A DNA stretch of 35,150 nucleotides from the NCBI GenBank assembly GCA_014730055.1, contig WJIV01000285.1, positions 1-35,150 on the forward strand. Direction: 5' to 3'. Under the pieces are notes generated by a model that did not search any database, was not told where the DNA came from, and was given only the letters and a program-made list of their open reading frames with translations. Made by a program: the position numbers and the translations under genes. Positions within the stretch are counted from its first letter, which is position 1, and the number at the start of each line of letters is the position of its first letter. Source of the stretch: Candidatus Bathyarchaeota archaeon (GTDB taxonomy: Archaea > Thermoproteota > Bathyarchaeia > TCS64). Positions 17,040 to 24,167 of the stretch are shown piece by piece.

Positions 17040-17922
17040 GTATGAGGTAAAAGTTTCAAGCCTCGATAAGATCTTTTATGAAAAAGTTGGGGTAACTAAG
17101 GGGGACATGATAGACTATTACATGAAAATTTTCAGTACTATGGAGCCTCATATCGCTGAGCGCCCACTTACCCTACACCGGTACCCAGATGGGGTTAAAG
17201 GGGAAGATTTCTACCAGAAGGAGACCCCCGATGATATCCCTGATTATGTTGAAACAGTGGAGATAGAGAAGAAGGAAAACGGTTCACAGCAGCAGCTACT
17301 CTGCAGTAATAAGGCTACCCTTGTCTATCTGGCTAATCTCGGAACAATCGAGTTTCATATATGGCTCTGCCGCAGAGATAAACTTCACCACCCGGATAAG
17401 CTAGTGTTTGATCTGGACCCTCCCGGTGATGACTTTGAGCCTGTCCGGGATGCGGCCTTCGATCTCAAGGATATGATGGAGGAGATTAAACTGAAGCCGT
17501 ATGTGATGACCACTGGATCTGACGGATTACACGTGGCAGCTAGCCTTGATAGAGAGCATGAGTTCGATGGAGTGAGGGACTTTGCGGAGAAGATCGCGTC
17601 CCAGCTAGCAGCTGATAACCCCAAAAAATACACTACAGAAATACGTAAAAACAAGAGGCAGGGAAGGTTATTCCTTGACGTTGCTAGAAACGCCTATGGT
17701 CAGACCTCGGTGGTACCGTATTCGTTGAGGGCGAGAGAAGAATGTTCAGTGGCAACCCCTTTGGACTGGGACGAGCTCCACGACTCAGATATTTACTCTA
17801 GGAGCTACACAATCGAGAACATATTCCAGAGACTGGGGCAGAAAGACGACCCCTGGGAAGACTTTTATGAGAGTCCAAGCTCGTTAGACAAGGTAATAGA
17901 GAAAATAGAGAATCTGGAATAA
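17026..17922 (+). CDS. LigD-type primase-polymerase (NHEJ polymerase domain)
   Basis: Stand-alone archaeo-eukaryotic primase domain of the LigD type, 298 aa, full length. It fills gaps with (ribo)nucleotides at double-strand breaks in bacterial-type end joining. Motifs: RPLTLHRYPDGVKGEDFYQK (about residues 45-64), the metal-binding FDLDPPGDDF (about 128-137, D-x-D), GSDGLHV (about 165-171, motif II S-x-G-x-H), FLDVARNAYGQTSVVPYSLR (about 215-234, motif III Asp and template contacts) and ATPLDWDEL. It has a GAGAGAGAG tract before its ATG and begins inside the ligase remnant. No Ku or phosphoesterase gene is in the window. Bacterial-type NHEJ genes are patchy in archaea, so transfer is likely. 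Whether it works without a cognate ligase is open. Confidence 0.93.
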   Translation: MEVDEYEVKVSSLDKIFYEKVGVTKGDMIDYYMKIFSTMEPHIAERPLTLHRYPDGVKGEDFYQKETPDDIPDYVETVEIEKKENGSQQQLLCSNKATLVYLANLGTIEFHIWLCRRDKLHHPDKLVFDLDPPGDDFEPVRDAAFDLKDMMEEIKLKPYVMTTGSDGLHVAASLDREHEFDGVRDFAEKIASQLAADNPKKYTTEIRKNKRQGRLFLDVARNAYGQTSVVPYSLRAREECSVATPLDWDELHDSDIYSRSYTIENIFQRLGQKDDPWEDFYESPSSLDKVIEKIENLE

Positions 17923-18469
17923 TTGTTGTATAGATCCTTTATTTTGTCCATCTGTAATTAATTTCTAATTTCTCAATTCGAGAAATAATGGATATCTATT
18001 CTAGGAAAAATTTTGGCAATAAAAAGTACGCAGGAAACTCTCCATGTCTTGGTCATAATGTACCCATCTGACTCGGATCTTTGATCTTAATCTAATGGAC
18101 TTTTCGATCCGAGATATTGATTTCTCAAACGATGAAGTCAATAGGGGCCTATAAGTTGCCTTCACTGCCTTCACTCCCTTCACTTGCTAGACAATCCAAG
18201 TCTTATACCCTAAAGAAACTCAAAAGGAGGAGCTTTTATCTGAGAATTTTTTTCCTCCCACATGTTATGGTTTAGTGGCTATTTTCTGCACTACACTCTC
18301 TTTGAAGCTTGTTAATAATTCCGATTTCGTGATCCTCCAATCTTTATGCCGCCAGCTTTATGCCTCTGAACCAGTCATTCAGATAGATTAAAATATATTT
18401 GATTCAATCTTTTAGGAAAAATCAAACATTTTTAAAAAATAATATTTTACTATGGTATAAAATTTTAGG
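17923..18469. other. Intergenic stretch with the right copy of the tandem repeat
   Basis: About 550 AT-rich bases between the polymerase gene and tRNA-Arg. No gene recognised. The 60-aa frame at 18001-18183 has a Val-Lys-Ala N-terminus produced by the 9-bp repeat and shows no domain. Confidence 0.5.
18152..18184 (-). repeat. 9-bp tandem repeat, right (inverted) copy
   Basis: On the minus strand this reads AGTGAAGGG, AGTGAAGGC, AGTGAAGGC, AACTTA. That is one more (diverged) unit than the copy at 14491-14514, with which it shares 24 identical bases in inverted orientation. Confidence 0.85.
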
Positions 18470-18544
18470 CGAGCCTGGGGGGATTTGAACCCTCGCTCTC
18501 CGGATTAGAAGTCCGGTGCCTTATCCTTACTTGGCCACAGGCTC
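18470..18544 (-). tRNA. tRNA-Arg(UCU)
   Basis: A 75-nt cloverleaf with acceptor GAGCCTG/CAGGCTC, discriminator G and no encoded CCA. The anticodon stem CCGGA/TCCGG carries loop CTTCTAA with anticodon TCT. The T arm contains GTTCAAATC. No intron. Confidence 0.96.
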
Positions 18545-18606
18545 TTCGACAACTGATACAATACAACCGAAATTTAAGGTTTCATAAATTATGAGTTTAA
18601 AAGTGG

Positions 18607-18774
18607 TTATTCTTCCTCTTCTTTCTTGAAGATAGTGTAGCCACAGTTTCCACAGGTGTATCTATCACCGTGGTCTGCCATGAAGTACCCCCTTCCACAT
18701 CTATTGCAGAATGGACGTTTTCTCTCAAGCTTTCCTTCCTTAATCTCATAATGTTTTGATACTATGTCTGACAT
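18607..18774 (-). CDS. rps27ae: Small ribosomal subunit protein S27ae (eS31)
   Basis: 55 aa with ATG start. A single C4 zinc ribbon ([10 protein letters not shown] at residues 23-32 and CGNCGY at 41-46) sits between a basic N-terminal segment (KLERKRPF) and an acidic tail. This is the archaeal form, without the ubiquitin fusion of eukaryotes, and it sits in the 30S beak. The gene follows the S24e gene with no intergenic gap, in the order rpo7-spt4-DUF359-rps24e-rps27ae conserved in many archaea. Confidence 0.95.
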   Translation of the reverse strand: MSDIVSKHYEIKEGKLERKRPFCNRCGRGYFMADHGDRYTCGNCGYTIFKKEEEE

Positions 18775-19080
18775 TTATTCTCCCTCTTCTTTTTCTTCAG
18801 GTTCTTCGGCCTTGTTTCTTTTTAATACAAATTCTGGCTCTATTTTTTTTGCTTCGGCTGGGTCATCGTAAACATGCACTAGCCCCGTTGTTTGCCTAGT
18901 TCCAGATTTTGTCATTATCTCCCTGACATAGACCTGGTTTAACTGAGCCTGTAGAGCTGTTGCTACCTGAATTCTTATCTGGCTCCTGCTTGGAGTAATC
19001 TTACTTTCAACTACCCTGAACTGTACTTCTTTTCTGCCCAGCAGCGGGTTGCTGTGGGTTGATGTTAGTTCTACTTTCAG
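18775..19080 (-). CDS. rps24e: Small ribosomal subunit protein S24e, apparent CTG start
   Basis: A 30S component. The sequence from CTG 19080 reads (M)KVELTSTHSNPLLGRKEVQF, aligning with the normal S24e N-terminus (M-K-[IV]-E ... NPLL-x-R-x-E). It continues through RSQIRIQVATALQAQLNQV, the loop VREIMTKSGTRQTTGLVHVY and a Lys/Glu-rich tail, 101 aa. A GGAGG ribosome site lies 10 bases upstream, and the CTG overlaps the upstream stop as CTGA. The only conventional in-frame alternative is GTG 19122, which would add 14 polar residues (HDHDGG) unlike the family and put GGAGG inside the gene. I favour CTG by family alignment; protein data would settle it. Confidence 0.9.
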   Translation of the reverse strand: MKVELTSTHSNPLLGRKEVQFRVVESKITPSRSQIRIQVATALQAQLNQVYVREIMTKSGTRQTTGLVHVYDDPAEAKKIEPEFVLKRNKAEEPEEKEEGE

Positions 19081-19607
19081 TTTGCTTTTTCCTCCATCAT
19101 GGTCATGAAGTTCTTGGCCCACCTTCTCCGCTCCTCTGTCAAGGTCACTACGACCATTCCTTCACGGGGTTGTCCGTAGACAATCACGGAGCCTGTTGGC
19201 ATCATAGCCATGAGAGGTAGGACCAATAGGTCCTCTTCACCTTCAACAACAACCCCCAGCTTCCTATTAAATGTTATAGCCTTGTGAAGCATTTCCTGAG
19301 CCTCGATAGTTATACTTCCCGGAGGATTTTTTACGAAAATTTTCTCTCTCTGAAATTCTAGAGGTTCAACATCTTCTCTCATAATACGATGATCTATGAC
19401 AGCAATGTCAGGGTGTATATCGGCTTCTATAATATGCTGTGTAACATAATCCCCTACAGTTGCAAACATTGGTGGCTCTTTATTAGATAAAATGCACTCT
19501 AGTTTGCCTATATTCTCCTCAACCTCCCCTCTCAGAAGCCTACCCAGAGGATCTTTTAATGTACTTCTTAATTCAACAGGTAAAATAAGATCAGTAAATT
19601 CTCTCAG
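19077..19607 (-). CDS. GTP-dependent dephospho-CoA kinase (DUF359), apparent CTG start
   Basis: Final step of archaeal coenzyme A synthesis: GTP-dependent phosphorylation of dephospho-CoA. From CTG 19607 the protein is 176 aa, the family length, opening (M)REFTDLILPVELRSTLKDPL then GRLL. It continues with TVGDYVTQHI, DIAVIDHRIMRE (the V-I/V-D strand), VKNPPGSIT, VVVEGEEDLLVLPL (acidic active-site strand) and VIVYGQPREGMVVV. No ATG, GTG or TTG exists in frame between the Spt4 stop (TGATAG) and the CTG. The first ATG (19469) would remove about 46 conserved residues, including the ELRSTLKDPLG helix. It overlaps S24e by four bases and lies 15 bases after spt4. Confidence 0.85.
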   Translation of the reverse strand: MREFTDLILPVELRSTLKDPLGRLLRGEVEENIGKLECILSNKEPPMFATVGDYVTQHIIEADIHPDIAVIDHRIMREDVEPLEFQREKIFVKNPPGSITIEAQEMLHKAITFNRKLGVVVEGEEDLLVLPLMAMMPTGSVIVYGQPREGMVVVTLTEERRRWAKNFMTMMEEKAN

Positions 19608-19622
19608 ATTTTGCGCCGCCTA

Positions 19623-19805
19623 TCATCTTACCTTCAGGGCGTACTTCCCGGCTTCTTCAACCTCAAGTTTCTCTGCGAGAATGCTATTATCGGGATCCAA
19701 TACTATTAGTACTCCCGTATAGTCCTCACTGAATTCAGTTCCCTTACAGATTGGGCAGATATTTTCATTGGTAATATGTCTACATGTCCTGCATGCTTTT
19801 GGCAT
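19623..19805 (-). CDS. spt4: Transcription elongation factor Spt4 (RpoE'')
   Basis: 60 aa. A C4 zinc ribbon (CRTCRHI at residues 5-11, CPICKG at 17-22) is followed by DYTGVLIVLDPDNSILAEKL, the strand and helix that bind the NGN domain of Spt5, ending at YALKVR. It heterodimerises with Spt5 on RNA polymerase to promote processivity. The start codon overlaps the stop of the rpo7 gene by one base. Confidence 0.95.
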   Translation of the reverse strand: MPKACRTCRHITNENICPICKGTEFSEDYTGVLIVLDPDNSILAEKLEVEEAGKYALKVR

Positions 19806-20374
19806 TACTCGCTCTCCTCCTCTTCTTTTTCGTCAGCTTGTTCTTGTTTAATCCATTCTAACATCCCTAACATTGGCTGACGCGCTGTTACACCGATCTT
19901 ACCACTACTTCGTCCCCTTGGGAAGCTTACGGCGACGATCCTAACCCTGAATATATCTCCTCGGCTGATTGTTCTCCCGCTTTCTCTTCCTAATAGGACA
20001 CCCTGCCTCTCATCATAACTTATGAAGTCGTCCATTAATTGGCTTACGTGAAGGAGGGCGTCTACTGGACCAATTCTTAAGAATGTGCCGAAATCGGCTA
20101 CCTCCACTACCTCTCCTTCTATAACCTCTTGTAGTTGGGGGTAGAATGTTAGTATGTCAAAGGTAACACTGTGATGTGTTCCTCCATCTCCTGGAATAAT
20201 CCTACCATTGGGATTTACAGAAAGATCAATTACGCTAATTATGTAGCCAAGTTCCTCGTCTACAAGTCCTTCATACTTGTTTCTTAGCTCCATGTAGGCT
20301 GCGTCTTTTAGGGGTTCACCGAAATTAACGGGGTGAATTCTTATCGTGTCCTTCAAAGTGATGAGGTTAAACAT
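19805..20374 (-). CDS. rpo7: DNA-directed RNA polymerase subunit Rpo7 (RpoE')
   Basis: 189 aa stalk subunit (eukaryotic Rpb7 homologue) that pairs with Rpo4 and binds nascent RNA. The N-terminal RNP-like domain begins MFNLITLKDTIRIHPVNFGE; a GDGGTHHSVTFDILTFYPQL linker follows. A C-terminal S1/OB domain runs EVIEGEVVEVADFGTFLRIG, then DALLHVSQLMDDFI, then GDIFRVRIVAVSFPRG. An acidic tail (EKEEEESE) closes it. It heads the spt4-DUF359-rps24e-rps27ae cluster and is 52 bp downstream of the regulator gene. Confidence 0.96.
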   Translation of the reverse strand: MFNLITLKDTIRIHPVNFGEPLKDAAYMELRNKYEGLVDEELGYIISVIDLSVNPNGRIIPGDGGTHHSVTFDILTFYPQLQEVIEGEVVEVADFGTFLRIGPVDALLHVSQLMDDFISYDERQGVLLGRESGRTISRGDIFRVRIVAVSFPRGRSSGKIGVTARQPMLGMLEWIKQEQADEKEEEESE

Positions 20375-20426
20375 GGCTTCGCCTTCTATAGCCAGTATTG
20401 ATTGATAAAAAGATTGTTAAAAAATA

Positions 20427-21152
20427 TCAAATCTGAATGAGCACCTCGAAGGAATATTTGCTTATTATGTTATCTAGATACTCCTTCCAGTCCTCACCAA
20501 CAGTCACGAGAACATATATTCCCGCGATATCGGCTCTCTGATTCCGGACCATATCCACCAGAGCCTGTACAGTCTCCCCCGTCCTTACCACGTCGTCGAT
20601 GATGAGGATGCTATCCTTCTTGCGAATGGCGCTCTTGGGTACAAAAAGACTTTTTCTAATGGCGCTACCTTTTGGGATATAAGTTTCTTCTATGAATTCC
20701 TGTATACCAACTTCCTTGTTATCCTTGGCTATAATCAGATCAATATCAAGAAGATTTGAGACCAAGGTGGCAGTGGGTACGCCGTCGACCGCCGCTGTAA
20801 GTACCTTCGTAACCCTACGGCCAGCAAACTTTTCCATGGCATAATTGCTCATTATCTTGAGCCAAGTGATCTCACTAGTAAGGGGTGTATTATCAAAATA
20901 TCCTTCCTCATCGAACATAATACGCTTCTTTAGGGATTCTTTGATGTTTGTTAGCTCTGTTAACTTTTTGTATAAACCCTGAGCTCTCGAATAGCTGGGA
21001 AGAACATGGCCACGCATATATCTGCTTAAAATTGGTGGACTCAATCCGAGAACTTCTGAGAGCTCTTGATAGGTATGAGTTTCGCTTGCAACTTTAAGCA
21101 AGTCAGTTATCATCATACGATACTTTAGTTCCCGAACCCTTGTTTCAGCCAT
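20427..21152 (-). CDS. gfcR: HTH-phosphoribosyltransferase transcriptional regulator, GfcR/PyrE2-like
   Basis: 241 aa from ATG 21152 (MAETRVREL), with GGGG five to eight bases upstream. Longer in-frame starts would run into the tRNA-Lys gene and are artefacts. An N-terminal helix-turn-helix (about residues 25-60, TYQELSEVLGLSPPILSRYM) is joined to a type I phosphoribosyltransferase domain (LTAAVDGVPTATLVSNLL, then SILIIDDVVRTGETVQALVD, the PRPP loop, about 190-209). Homologues regulate sugar or purine metabolism genes in archaea by sensing a phosphoribosyl ligand. Catalysis as an orotate transferase is unlikely but not excluded. Confidence 0.88.
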   Translation of the reverse strand: MAETRVRELKYRMMITDLLKVASETHTYQELSEVLGLSPPILSRYMRGHVLPSYSRAQGLYKKLTELTNIKESLKKRIMFDEEGYFDNTPLTSEITWLKIMSNYAMEKFAGRRVTKVLTAAVDGVPTATLVSNLLDIDLIIAKDNKEVGIQEFIEETYIPKGSAIRKSLFVPKSAIRKKDSILIIDDVVRTGETVQALVDMVRNQRADIAGIYVLVTVGEDWKEYLDNIISKYSFEVLIQI

Positions 21153-21179
21153 TTTTCCCCTTTCCTTAATTAGATTTGG

Positions 21180-21273
21180 CGGGCCTGAGGGGATTCGAAC
21201 CCCTGGCCAACGGCTCTCTTTGACCACCTTGGTCTTAAAAGGCCGATGCTCTGCCTTGCTGAGCTACAGGCCC
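21180..21273 (-). tRNA. tRNA-Lys(UUU) with an anticodon-loop intron
   Basis: Acceptor GGGCCTG/CAGGCCC, discriminator G (usual for archaeal Lys), D arm GCTC...GAGC, T arm AGGGG TTCGAAT CCCCT. The anticodon loop is CTTTTA followed by about 20 extra bases (21216-21235) before A38 and the 3' half of the anticodon stem (GCCGT). That places a canonical 37/38 intron, which can fold with GACC/GGTC pairing for the splicing endonuclease. The 27/43 pair is U-U. Confidence 0.93.
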
Positions 21274-21422
21274 AACGCTTCTAAGCGTTAACTCATTTAC
21301 ATCAAGACAATATATAACTGTTTTTCGTTTTGCTGTATTTATATAACATATAGAATAAAACTATGGAAAATACGAGATAATCCTTATTAGAGTGTCCATA
21401 ATCGAAAGAATAGGATCACAGA

Positions 21423-21493
21423 GCGGCTATGGTCCAGTGGCAAGATCTCAGCCCCCCAAGCTGATGACCCGGGTTCGAATCCCGGTAGCCGCA
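21423..21493 (+). tRNA. tRNA-Gly(CCC)
   Basis: A 71-nt cloverleaf: acceptor GCGGCTA/TAGCCGC, discriminator A, T arm CCGGG TTCGAAT CCCGG. The anticodon stem TCAGC/GCTGA has loop CCCCCAA. The anticodon is CCC, with C instead of the near-universal U at position 33. No encoded CCA and no intron. Confidence 0.93.
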
Positions 21494-21642
21494 TTTAGAC
21501 AAGTTTCCTTGCATTTTATCAAAAATTTTTTCTTAAGATAAATAAGCCAAAATAGGCATAATTTGCATTGTGTTTTACCTTTAAATACTTTCAAACTTCA
21601 TCAATAAATAGACGTAATAAAAGAGGAGAATGCGTTAAGAAA

Positions 21643-21996
21643 ATGTATTGTAGGAAATGCGGAAAGGAACTTGAAAAAGATGCAAGATATTGCCCTCAAT
21701 GTGGGACTCCCGTAGATGGAACAAGATGGGAGGAGGTTAATGTAGCTGCTGATGATCTGGTTAGCCGTGTCAAGAAGATAATAAAAGAAGGAAATGTAAG
21801 ACGAATGATTATCAAGAATGATAAAGGTCAGACCATGCTGGAGATCCCCGTAACGGCTGTAGCAATAGGAGCAATATTAGCACCATATCTGGCTGCATTA
21901 GGAGCTATAGCAGCAATCGCAACAAGAGCAACAATCCATATTGAGCGCAGGGCAGAAGAAGAGGAGATCTCTAAGGAAACAGCCCCCCATAATTAA
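21643..21996 (+). CDS. Zinc-ribbon protein with DUF4342 domain
   Basis: 117 aa from ATG 21643. An N-terminal zinc ribbon (CRKCGKELEKDARYCPQCG, residues 3-21) precedes a DUF4342 region: ADDLVSRVKKIIKEGNVRRM then IIKNDKGQTMLEIPVT, followed by a hydrophobic hairpin (VAIGAILAPYLAALGAIAAI) and a charged tail. DUF4342 proteins are small, probably membrane-associated and functionally unassigned. A GAGGAG sequence sits 14-20 bases upstream with a three-codon ATG-TAA mini-frame in between. An upstream in-frame extension (from 21568) is AT-rich and unlike the family. Confidence 0.85.
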   Translation: MYCRKCGKELEKDARYCPQCGTPVDGTRWEEVNVAADDLVSRVKKIIKEGNVRRMIIKNDKGQTMLEIPVTAVAIGAILAPYLAALGAIAAIATRATIHIERRAEEEEISKETAPHN

Positions 21997-22177
21997 TCTC
22001 ATATTTTTTTGCATTTATCTGTTAATTTTACAACATATTGTTAAGTATTTGTTGTAACGTAACCTTAATCAATATGATGTCCGATGTTTTGGAGACATTT
22101 TTAATATATTTGATACAATTATTGATTCATATTAAGTATATATGCACTACATATTGAGTCTAGCAAACAACAAAAAC

Positions 22178-22186
22178 ACTATAAGC
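22178..22186 (+). promoter_or_regulatory. Possible TATA element for structured RNA copy B
   Basis: ACTATAAGC centred about 25 bases before the 5' end of the predicted closing stem at 22208. Stronger A/T boxes lie further up (22098-22111 and 22134-22145) and would give a longer 5' end. Tentative. Confidence 0.25.
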
Positions 22187-22207
22187 ATCTGTATACTAGT
22201 ATAGTCT

Positions 22208-22332
22208 GCCCAAGTGGAAGCGGAATCCAAACACAACGACTGAAGTTCGGAACGCCGCAGAGCGAGGAGATGGGTCGGAAAGACCAGGGCTTTGGCGCTG
22301 GAAACTTCAACTCCAAGCAAGAACACTTGGGC
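22208..22332 (+). ncRNA. Structured RNA candidate, copy B
   Basis: About 125 nt. A perfect 9-bp closing stem pairs GCCCAAGTG (22208-22216) with CACTTGGGC (22324-22332). Inside it, TGAAGTT (22241-22247) pairs with AACTTCA (22303-22309) over 7 bp. CGCC (22253-22256) pairs with GGCG (22294-22297). GGTC-GGAAA-GACC (22273-22285) forms a hairpin. GGAG (22266-22269) could pair with CTCC (22311-22314) as a pseudoknot. A six-T run (22340-22345) follows closely as a possible terminator. It lies between the DUF4342 gene and the convergent uppP gene, with no ORF. The conserved blocks recur in copy A at 15026-15156. It is not a tRNA, 5S, SRP or RNase P RNA by any signature I know. Confidence 0.65.
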
Positions 22333-22339
22333 ACCTTAC

Positions 22340-22345
22340 TTTTTT
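22340..22345 (+). terminator. Oligo-T terminator after RNA copy B
   Basis: A run of six T residues eight bases after the closing stem of the structured RNA, the usual archaeal intrinsic termination signal. Confidence 0.45.
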
Positions 22346-22377
22346 AGAGAAAATTTTCTTGAAAGTCTTGATTTCGT

Positions 22378-23166
22378 TCACAAAAGATGTAAAAATGTCG
22401 GTAAAAATGCAATTATTGCTATAATACCGAGCATTATACAGATTTTCCAAAATCTAATTCTCTCGGCGATTTTAATTAATACACCAATGGAGATGTATCC
22501 AACTATAGCGGACGATATTAAGCTGAGAAAGGCCTCAGTTGAGACAGAAAAATCTCGTATCACCATCATTCCAAGACCTGCGGCGAAACTCGCAGGGATA
22601 CTCATAAGAAAAGAAAATCGGAAAGTATCCTCACCCTCATAGTTCCTGAATAGTAATAAGGAAGTGGTGACTCCCGAACGGGATAACCCTGGAATAATAG
22701 AGAGACCTTGAACTATCCCAAGTCCCACAGCTTCATACCAACTCAATTCTTGGATACGCCTTAGTCCCTTATTTTCTGAATTCTTCTGAATTAGACCCGT
22801 GAAAATTAGAGCTAATCCAGTTAACCCCAGCAATACTTCTCCTACTAAAGGCGATAAACTTAGGAAAATAAAAATGGGGAACCCAATTAATCCAGTTAAA
22901 AGGGTAATTAGCACTAGCTTGAATAGTATTATCTTATCCTGTTCAGTGCGCATGCTTAGAATTGAGATCACCTCTTCTCGGAAATAGATAAGAGCCGCGA
23001 TCCCTGTTCCTAGGTGAAGAAATATTACAAAACTCAATACTTCAGAATGTTCCAATCCTAATAACCCACTCAATAAAATGACCAGGTTGCCCTCACTGGA
23101 TATAGGAAGCCACTCTAATACTCCCTGTAGTATTCCTGCTATTAATGACTCTTGAAGTGAGACCAC
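22378..23166 (-). CDS. uppP: Undecaprenyl-diphosphatase family protein (UppP/BacA)
   Basis: 262 aa with about eight membrane segments and GTG start. In archaea the family is thought to recycle polyprenyl diphosphate carriers for glycan synthesis. Motif 1 is LQGVLEWLPISSEGNLV (about residues 13-29) and motif 2 is PGLSRSGVTTSLLL (about 158-171, with the catalytic Arg). At the position of the catalytic His that follows S-S-x-G in bacterial enzymes there is Asn, and the first Glu is Gln. Archaeal members often vary here (for example S-S-E-G-Q), so function may be kept with altered chemistry. It is convergent with the structured RNA. Confidence 0.88.
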   Translation of the reverse strand: MVSLQESLIAGILQGVLEWLPISSEGNLVILLSGLLGLEHSEVLSFVIFLHLGTGIAALIYFREEVISILSMRTEQDKIILFKLVLITLLTGLIGFPIFIFLSLSPLVGEVLLGLTGLALIFTGLIQKNSENKGLRRIQELSWYEAVGLGIVQGLSIIPGLSRSGVTTSLLLFRNYEGEDTFRFSFLMSIPASFAAGLGMMVIRDFSVSTEAFLSLISSAIVGYISIGVLIKIAERIRFWKICIMLGIIAIIAFLPTFLHLL

Positions 23167-23282
23167 GGAGTTACCTATAGGATCCCTGATTTAAACAGTA
23201 TCGGAAAACTTAGTTCAAAGTTTTTTTATTCAAATTTTAGCTAAGCTTATAATAATGAAATTGATGTGTTTAACAGAATTCC

Positions 23283-24167
23283 ATGAAGATACTAGTTGTT
23301 TACGGTTCGAAGCCTACGAGTAATAGCTTGGAATTGGTAGAAAAGGCCAAGGAACTCGGTCATGTGGTTTACGATGGTCCTACCAGCGATTTGACTAGCA
23401 AGGTCAGTCCTGAGGGGTCGAGGTTCTGGATTGGTTCGGATGAGGTTAGTGATGCTGATTTATGTATGCTTCGTAGCTTTGGCCCCGGGTCATGTGAGCA
23501 ACTTACCCGTAGAATCAGTCTCTTAGAACACCTAGAAGTAGCCGGTATCCGGGTCATGAATCCCTGCTATCCCTTTAGGAGATCAAGAGACAAATACGCA
23601 ACTCAGTATACTTTACTCAAACACGATTTACCGGTAGCTGAGACTGTCACAACTGAGAGTCTGGCAAGGGCCTACGAGCATACCGATCTTTTGGGAGGGA
23701 ATGTAATTTACAAACCCATACTGAGCAGCATGGGAAAAGGAAGTATGAGATTCACAGACACTGATCTTGCATATAATGCATACAAGATGCTGGACAGGAT
23801 GCAGCATCCCTTCATTATACAGAAATATATTGAGAATCCAGGACGCGACATTAGAGTATTCGTTATTGGCGGTGAAGTTGTAAGTTCAGTATACAAGTAT
23901 TTACCTGAGGGTGGCTGGAAAAGCAATGTAGCTCAGGGCGGTAAGATGGTCCAGGAAGATATGAGTAATGAAATCCTAGATCTTGGATTAAAGGCTACAG
24001 AGGCAATGGAACTCGACTATTGCGGTGTTGATATAATCGAGGGACCAGAGGGTCCAGTTATACTAGAGGTCAATGCCTCTCCGGGCTGGCAAGGGTTAAA
24101 GGAAGCCACAGGTTTGGATGTCGCAGAGAGGATCATGAGATACGCGGAGGAACTAGTGAATGAGTGA
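23283..24167 (+). CDS. RimK-like ATP-grasp ligase
   Basis: 294 aa. ATP-dependent carboxylate-amine ligase of the RimK/MptN/LysX group, which adds amino acids (often Glu) to proteins or cofactors. N-terminal pre-ATP-grasp domain: KILVVYGSKPTSNSLELVEK. ATP-grasp core: NPCYPFRRSRDKYATQYTLL (about residues 98-117), VIYKPILSSMGKGSMRF (about 142-158, Lys plus glycine loop), FIIQKYIENPGRDIRVFVIG (about 178-197), metal site DYCGVDIIEG and VILEVNASPGWQGL (about 258-271, E-V-N). The stop overlaps the next gene's start by eight bases. The acceptor is unknown; candidates are a tetrahydropterin or F420-type cofactor or a protein C-terminus. Confidence 0.9.
   Translation: MKILVVYGSKPTSNSLELVEKAKELGHVVYDGPTSDLTSKVSPEGSRFWIGSDEVSDADLCMLRSFGPGSCEQLTRRISLLEHLEVAGIRVMNPCYPFRRSRDKYATQYTLLKHDLPVAETVTTESLARAYEHTDLLGGNVIYKPILSSMGKGSMRFTDTDLAYNAYKMLDRMQHPFIIQKYIENPGRDIRVFVIGGEVVSSVYKYLPEGGWKSNVAQGGKMVQEDMSNEILDLGLKATEAMELDYCGVDIIEGPEGPVILEVNASPGWQGLKEATGLDVAERIMRYAEELVNE

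Noticed and set aside
18001..18183. 60-aa minus-strand frame starting MKGVKAVKA
   Set aside because: Its N-terminus is the translated 9-bp repeat and the rest shows no domain or ribosome site.
21153..21227. N-terminal extension of the GfcR-like regulator
   Set aside because: The extra codons lie inside the tRNA-Lys gene. The ATG at 21152 has a ribosome site and matches the family start.
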